NCBI GenBank assembly: GCA_014549065.1
Contig: JACDOX010000015.1
Location: 496,001-560,000 of the forward strand
Source of the DNA: Cardinalis cardinalis
Lineage: Eukaryota > Chordata > Aves > Passeriformes > Cardinalidae
Direction: 5' to 3'
Length of the DNA stretch: 64,000 bases
A program made the position numbers and the translations under genes. The first letter of the stretch is position 1. Each line of letters starts with the position of its first letter. Below, piece after piece: positions 58,001-64,000 of the stretch. Under the pieces are notes generated by a model. The model ran no database searches, was not told where the DNA came from, and was given only the letters and a program-made list of their open reading frames with translations.

Positions 58001-60322
58001 TCAAGGTTGTCTCCATTTTCTCAGACTTGCTAAACAAATGGGTGTTTTTCCCACTGAGGCTGTTCTGCCTTCTGTTCTGAAAGAATGGGACATGTGGGTA
58101 GGAGAAGCAAGAGGCTGCTGGAGTCAGACTGGGAGCTTCATGTACTGCAGATATACACAAATATCCAAGAAGCAACATCCTCATGCTTAAAAGTTCAACC
58201 TAGAAAGGCTGAAATTTTAAAGGAAAATAAAGTCCTTTTAATTTCTAATAGTGCCTTCTGTGATCACAACCCATATTGAAGGGTCTGTGGTATTTCTGTA
58301 ATGCAGGATGGCTGCATATTTGCAAATCAACGGGCAAAAGACTCTACATTTACAATGATATGAGAGAACACAGGAGCTGTGATGGAATCACTCTGACCAG
58401 TATCTGTTCTGTCACTCATCTTCTAGCAATAATAGATGATGGGTCTAATTCAACAACATTCACATCTAGGTTTTATCTATATAGGAGTCTCAAAAAGTAA
58501 TCTTCCATTGCCCTGCAATGAAACTGGCTGTATTTTTTGATGAACTGTGCTCTAAAAATGTGTCTGTACCTGTTATCACCATGCCTTGGTTATGAAAGCC
58601 TAATGCCAAAAAAATGAACTTGCTTACTACATTATCAGGACATGCTGGGTTTTTTTCTGCTTTCACCATCTGCTTGCTTTCATATGCTTTCCATTACTGA
58701 GACAGCATATTACACTGCTAGCAGAATTAGGAAGAATAATTTAGCTCCCAAAACAAACATGATAGTAAATTCAACGAGTAACATTCTGCTCTCTCTTCAG
58801 TCTATGTAATCCACTGAAGTCCGTTCTGTAACACTGAACTGGGTCAAATTATTTTTTTAATTGTTAAGGTGCAGCTCCAATTGACTTCCACGATGAAATC
58901 TGCGTGAAGATGAAGGAGAAAGCTGCTTGCATTATGTCTAACATCTAATTTAATGGGAAAAAGGGTTTTCTTTTCTGTGGTATGCTACACTTTCGAGCTA
59001 CTTACTGAAGTAGGTGCAGTCTATTTAAGGCTTTTCTAACATACACCATTGCATGGAGATTGCAGGGAAAGGTCTCACTAGGCTGCTGTGCCTGCTGGGT
59101 GAGAGCAGCAGCAAGCAAGAGGTCCTTTAAAAAATCAGTTGTAAAGGGCTGGCTGAAGAGGGGCTGTGCTCTGCACATGGGCTGGAGGGAAGAGAGGCAT
59201 CCCAGCACAACAGNCCTCACCTATTGGGGATGGCAGCTCCTTCACCATCTTGTGCAGAAGGCCTGTGCCCAACAGGCTCTATTGACTGGCCTGCCTTGGG
59301 AACTGTCTGGTACAGACTCTGACCTTGGGGCTGGCATGTGAAGGAGGACAGGGGCTAGACTGAAAGCCTATTTGCATTGTGCTGGTCCAGCAAGGAGGTG
59401 ACTCGGTGGAGCAGCCTGAGGAAAGGGAGAGCCAGCCACACCTGATGTCACATGAGAGAGGGAGGCTCTCCAGCAGCATGGCCACACCTCTCCATCATGA
59501 ATGCTGGGGAAGCAGCAGCTGTGCTGCCTGGGGAGTGCAACCCAGCTGCAAAGGCAGCACAGGCAGCTGGTGCAGGGGGGCAGCAGCGTCACCCACTCAC
59601 ACTCAGCCCTCTTCAAGGAGGAGTACTGGCCTCTAAGGTAATACTTTCAGGGAAGGAAGAGCTGGTGCCAGAAAAGAGACTGGTTGAGGCTACCACTCCA
59701 CCGATGGTGCTGTTGCTCATATCATGAATTTATGTGAGTGCTTTCGAGACACAATCTCACAAACCACATATTTTTTGAGGGATCACAAGCAAGAGTGCAG
59801 GCTTTGTATTAACAAAACAGAAAACGAAAGAATATGTTTATATGCTATAACTTGGAAGATGTCAGCAATCTGTAATGCCTTGGCTATTCTTGTTTTTCTT
59901 ACACTCAAAGAAAAATATGATTTTGCTGTGTATTCTCTCATTCTGCTAGGGAGTGATGCACTCTGCTTCCATGAATGCTCTTCAGTGACAAGAGGCTCCT
60001 ACACCTCTTAGTCTCAATCACTTCCACTAGTACCTCCATATTAGTCTGAATAGAAAGAAAATAGCAAATTGAAGAGGTTCACTCCATTGCATAGGAAGAG
60101 CAATGCAGGAGAAGGACTTCAAGGTGAACATCTTCTCTTTATTGCACTATTAGAGAGAACAGAGAAGCACCACTTGTCATTGGCTCATGCACTCTACATT
60201 CTGCCATGTTTCCTTGTTTTCAGGTTTTACCATAAAGAACCAAGTTTATCTCTGAAATTAATTGAGCACATGACTGCCATTTTTTTTTGCCCATATAGCA
60301 TCATTTTCAATGTTCTGAATTA
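55010..60322. other. Noncoding unique sequence
   Basis: About 5.3 kb with no supportable coding exon or RNA gene. The frames of up to about 142 codons contain ambiguous residues and match nothing known to me. An A/T-palindromic patch (AAATTTTTTTAAAAAATTAAA in pieces) is at about 57500. At 58805-58900 the phrases CCACTGAAGTCC and CCAATTGACTTCCA may be another trace of the dispersed ancient motif. Confidence 0.5.
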
Positions 60323-60800
60323 AATCACAGAATCCTTGAGGTTGGAAAAGGCCTCTAAGATTTTCAAGTACAATCATTAACCGAACACTGCTGTGTTCAC
60401 CACAAAACTCCAAGTGCCACATTTACACATTTTTTGGAACGCTTCCAGGGGTGGTGACTCCACACTTCCTTGGACAGCATGTTCCAATGCTTCACCACCC
60501 TTTCTGTGAAGAAATGCTTCCTAATGTCCAATGTAAACATCCCCTGGCCCAATTTGAGGCCATTTTCTCTTGTCCTATCACTTGTTACATGGGAAAAGAG
60601 ACCAAGGTTGTTGGCTACAATCTCCTTACAGGTAGTTGTAGAGAATTATAAGGTTTCCCCTGAGTCTCCTTTTCTCCAGGCTAAATAATCCCAGTTCCCT
60701 CAGCCACCCTTCATGTGCTCCAGAACCTTCACTAGCTCTGTTGCCCTTCTCTGGACTCACTCCAGTAACTCAATGTCTTTCTTGTACTTTGCCCCTTTGA
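60323..60800 (-). mobile_element. CR1 LINE, 3' end, reverse orientation
   Basis: The plus strand carries the reverse complement of a CR1 3' end. The 3' terminus is at the low coordinate (AATCACAGAATCC at 60323, complement of the TTCTGTGATT end motif). Then come TTGGAAAAGGCCTCTAAGAT, 'GAAATGCTTCCTAATGTCCA', 'CCTGGCCCAATTTGAGGCCA', TTTTCTCTTGTCCTATC, 'CTCCTTTTCTCCAGGCTAAA' and 'CCCTTCTCTGGACTCACTCC' in the usual antisense order. About 480 bp remain, 5'-truncated, non-coding and of moderate age. The minus-strand orientation is opposite to the other two CR1 copies. Confidence 0.95.
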
Positions 60801-63800
60801 GACAGGCGTATTCCCTCTGTTGCCCGCAGACTTGCTGTCATGTAAACTNACCTGTTATCAAAACCCCAAAATTCTGCTTCACAAATTAACCCATAGTAGG
60901 TAAACATTCATTAATATTCATAGTAAGTAAACTTCCTCCCAGATTTACTTGTGCTGAATAGATCTTGGCTCTAGTCCNTGAAAACCAACACTGAAAGATC
61001 AGAGCTGAAGCTGTTGTAAATTATTGTTTGTGGGGGCAGTGTCAGTCTAGAAGTCTATCAATGTGAATTATTGTAAATCAGGAAGGAACTTACACAAAAT
61101 GTGGTGCTGCAATAAACAACAGGCTTCCACAACTGAAAAGCACAATTGACATCAAGTTCTTGATTCAATAAAATTTTCTTCATGACACACGANCTTTGTT
61201 TTCGCAATATGGCCCTGCACTGTTTTGTATTAGGGTGCTAGAAATGTTACTTTCTTGAGCCATTCAACCCAGTCTCCCCCCAGCTGGAGGAGCTACAGGC
61301 AAAGAGAANTTATTAGGAAATTTAGAATATTGACAATTACTGCTATTGCTTTAGCAGGTTAATTTTGACTTCACAAAAGAAGAAAAACAATTTATCTAGA
61401 ANATATATGGCTAACAGTTCCAGGGAACTTGGTTATCTAATGTAGCATCTCACTTGCTTGCAGAAACTGTAATGGATTCTTCTCTNTGACATAGTAAATC
61501 ATAAAGATTACATAAATGAGTAGATCTGAAAATGAGAAACACTGTTGAGGATCCACCTGACAACAGACACCCATCACAAATTAAATAACTGTTTCATTTG
61601 CCAACATGGTATAAATATTTTCTTTTTGGGTTGCTTGATTGTGGTTACTTGCAAATGAATTTGTTTATTAGAAAAGAAAGGATAATAACCAGGAAATATT
61701 TGAGCTCAACAAGTTGTGTATACTTCCCTGTTGACTTCAAAATGTGTCTAAACACATACAAATCAAAACAAGTAAGTGGCATCAATTCCTTCATCATTTA
61801 ATCCACTTCAGTTCATCTTATGAACTGAAGATTAGTTCTTCGCATGTTTGTCACGATTAGGTTAGGTTTATGAGTGACTCATAGTAGATGGATAGTGGAG
61901 TAGATAATAAAGGACAAGGAAAAACCAAGGAGGCTGGTGTCTCTGGCATGCCTCAGGCAGGGATGATATGTGGAAAAGGTGCTAAGAGCACTCCTTTCCT
62001 CCAAAGGGGTGGTGATCATTAGCATAGTACTTGTACAGCTCCAACATTCCCAATAAAGACCCAGAAATACCTGTTCCTCACACAAGGCAAACAGGTTTCC
62101 AAGAGAGAACTTTACTGATTTTTTTTTTTAATCTGTAAAACAAGCTTTAAAGAGAGGCGGGGGTGGGGGGNATGATTAATGTTGTTTTTGTTGAGATCTC
62201 CCAGTAAACTTCAGTGCAAGAAGAAAAAGAAAGGGTGTAACTGAAACACTGCATGATTCACAGATGAAAGTATGTGCCTCTATTCTCTGACAGCCTAAGG
62301 CAGAAGATAAGGCTAAGAAAAGTTAGTGAAAGGGCTACTTAGTCTTTACTAGTGCAGATTAAAGGACTTGAAAAGCCTAAGGAAAAGCTATCCTAAAAAC
62401 GACTTGATTTAATCACTTAAATTTCACAAGTCCTTGGAAGGTACATGCTGTTCAGGAAACACGAAAATAAAGATTATCATGGCAGATTAACATGATGTGG
62501 TAGTTCATAAAGGAAAGAGAATAGGCAGCACGGATGAGAGGAAATCTGCTGGGGCTAAAGTAAATCTGAGGAATGACAGTAANGATTGGTTCTACTGAAT
62601 CCCTGACAGCCCCCAGGAACAGCATCAGGAAAGGTTCTAATACCCAATAAAGCTCTCAGAGAAATGTCCCATCCCATGCCTCAACTGCAGAACAAACACC
62701 ACCAGCATTATTACAGCCTAAGTACTTGTGGATCAGGAGACCCAGATTTCTTCAAAGAGACACTGAGTCAAGGTGCAGTGGTGAGCAGGGGAGTGCATCA
62801 CACAAGAGCTAATCATAGACAAAATTTTGCAGTGAGTGGGCATGGGCTGGCTCAGTTAAAATTAAATCAAATAGTGAACAAAAATAGACCTGTTACTATT
62901 TCTTGAACTAACTACCAGGAGACAACTAGGGAAAATAAGCTGACCAAATAACTCAGGGATTTGACTTTGGAGACGGTTTGAAATTTAGTAAGTTGGGAAA
63001 AAAAACAACTTCTAATGAAATGCTTCAGATCTAACAGGATGAATAATAACTTCAAACTGGCTGTCTCTCATAGGGAGATCAGACATCCCAGATTACCACA
63101 NCCATCCTGAAATATAGAGATCATCCTATAGGTATCCTGCCAAAAAATCCCCGGAGCTCTGGACTTTCCCCACTCCAGGCAGCAAGAGAGACAATATCAC
63201 TGCAGTAGAAATACTAGGACAGCTTCAGCCCTCCGCCAGGTCACACATCCCAAGGCAAGGGACATGTCTCTTACCACAAGACCCCATGTCCCTTTTACAA
63301 CAAAGCAAAGCTAATCACCTGAAGTCTAAGTAATCAAAGCATTTAGATGAAATGGAAAAAGAGAACAGCAAAGAAAACAGAAGGTCGGAGTTTAGAAATG
63401 CAGTTGCAAAGAAAATTAAAATAACAGATAGATCCTCAGCTATATAAATAAAAAAAAACAATGAAAAAGCAGAACTGCTCTAAAATGGGAATTATGTGAA
63501 GATTAAAGGTAATTCAAGCATGATTCCAAACCTAAAGGTGTGTTCAGTGCACAGGAAGGGAACAAGAGGAGGTGTTGTCCCTTCCCAGTTCTGAGTAACC
63601 ATGACACCAAATGACACTGTCAAGGGGCACTGTCTCCCTGAATAACAGCACTGGTAGCACCTCTAGGAAGAAAATTAANAGTAATCTGGACAATTTTATG
63701 TAATTTTTTTCTGAGATCAGTACTGTGCAATTTGTTAGGACAATTTCCAAATAAAACAAAAGTTGAAAACATGAAAGNAAATGAGATAAAATATAACCTG

Positions 63801-64000
63801 AGCTTACTGAATAACATATTCTTGTGAAGGAGGAGAGACTGTGCTGAAAGAGGTTTCTGCTGAGGCAAGTGCTGAGAGTAGTGCTCACGGACTGTTCTTG
63901 TACAATAACTTCATCAAAGCAACTTATGAAAAAGAAAGTTATATCAATATATATTTTTAAAATATATATCAATAAATATTTTGATGTCACAAATTTAGGA
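60801..64000. other. Noncoding AT-rich unique sequence
   Basis: No exon or recognisable repeat body. A G-rich tract (GGCGGGGGTGGGGGG, preceding an ambiguous base) is at about 62157, directly after a T-rich run, and an AT-alternating palindromic patch (TATATATTTTTAAAATATATAT in pieces) is at about 63948. The minus-strand frame of about 148 codons at 63544-63990 holds two undefined residues and is Leu/Phe/Ser-rich without a known domain. Confidence 0.5.

Noticed and set aside
61425..61445. Resemblance to miR-9 (CTTGGTTATCTA)
   Set aside because: The seed and 3' part do not match, and no hairpin partner is seen nearby.
1..64000. CRISPR array, prophage, operon or other prokaryotic system
   Set aside because: There are no regularly spaced direct repeats, no dense coding and no ribosome-binding architecture; the sequence is a vertebrate nuclear region.

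Overview
This is a stretch of vertebrate nuclear DNA, most probably avian. The best evidence is the repeats. At least three CR1 LINE copies are readable, and two of them end in the CR1-type 3' signature (TTCTATGATTC, or TTCTGTGATT read from the other strand). Fragments of a much older CR1/L3-like LINE and MIR-like SINE remnants are also present. Repeats are sparse, no mammalian SINEs such as Alu, B1 or B2 were seen, and the GC content is moderate. A crocodilian or turtle cannot be excluded from sequence alone. There are no bacterial operons, no CRISPR array and no organelle DNA.

No protein-coding exon could be supported. The longest open frames (roughly 180-215 codons) match no family I recognise, often begin at non-ATG codons, are broken by ambiguous bases, or are low-complexity shadows. 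The one promoter-like landmark is a strong CpG island at about 44.8-46.4 kb, interrupted by a 388-base assembly gap. It is preceded by a consensus CCAAT box, a G-rich GC-box tract and a short open frame. If a gene starts in this window, it starts here, but its identity and direction are not readable.

Layout: 1-5.8 kb, unique sequence with two AT-rich blocks that look like conserved regulatory DNA. 5.9-6.1 kb, an old LINE tail. 6.1-16.7 kb, unique sequence with A-rich tracts, including a perfect 33-bp tandem duplication. 16.7-17.2 kb, CR1. 18.2-18.8 kb, a decayed reverse-transcriptase fragment of an ancient LINE. 18.8-34.9 kb, unique sequence with an isolated X-box/CRE-like element near 23.1 kb. 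34.9-35.6 kb, the best-preserved CR1. 35.6-44.5 kb, unique sequence with a homeodomain-type palindrome, CpG-rich patches and an old SINE. 44.5-46.4 kb, the CpG island. 46.4-60.3 kb, mostly unique sequence with MIR-like remnants at 53.4-55.0 kb. 60.3-60.8 kb, a reverse-strand CR1. 60.8-64 kb, AT-rich unique sequence.

No new biological system is evident. The most useful leads are the CpG-island promoter with its missing core, the coding-readable LINE fossil, a short dispersed ancient sequence family recurring across the window, and several candidate conserved noncoding elements. Every functional reading here rests on motif recognition by eye; no alignment was run.
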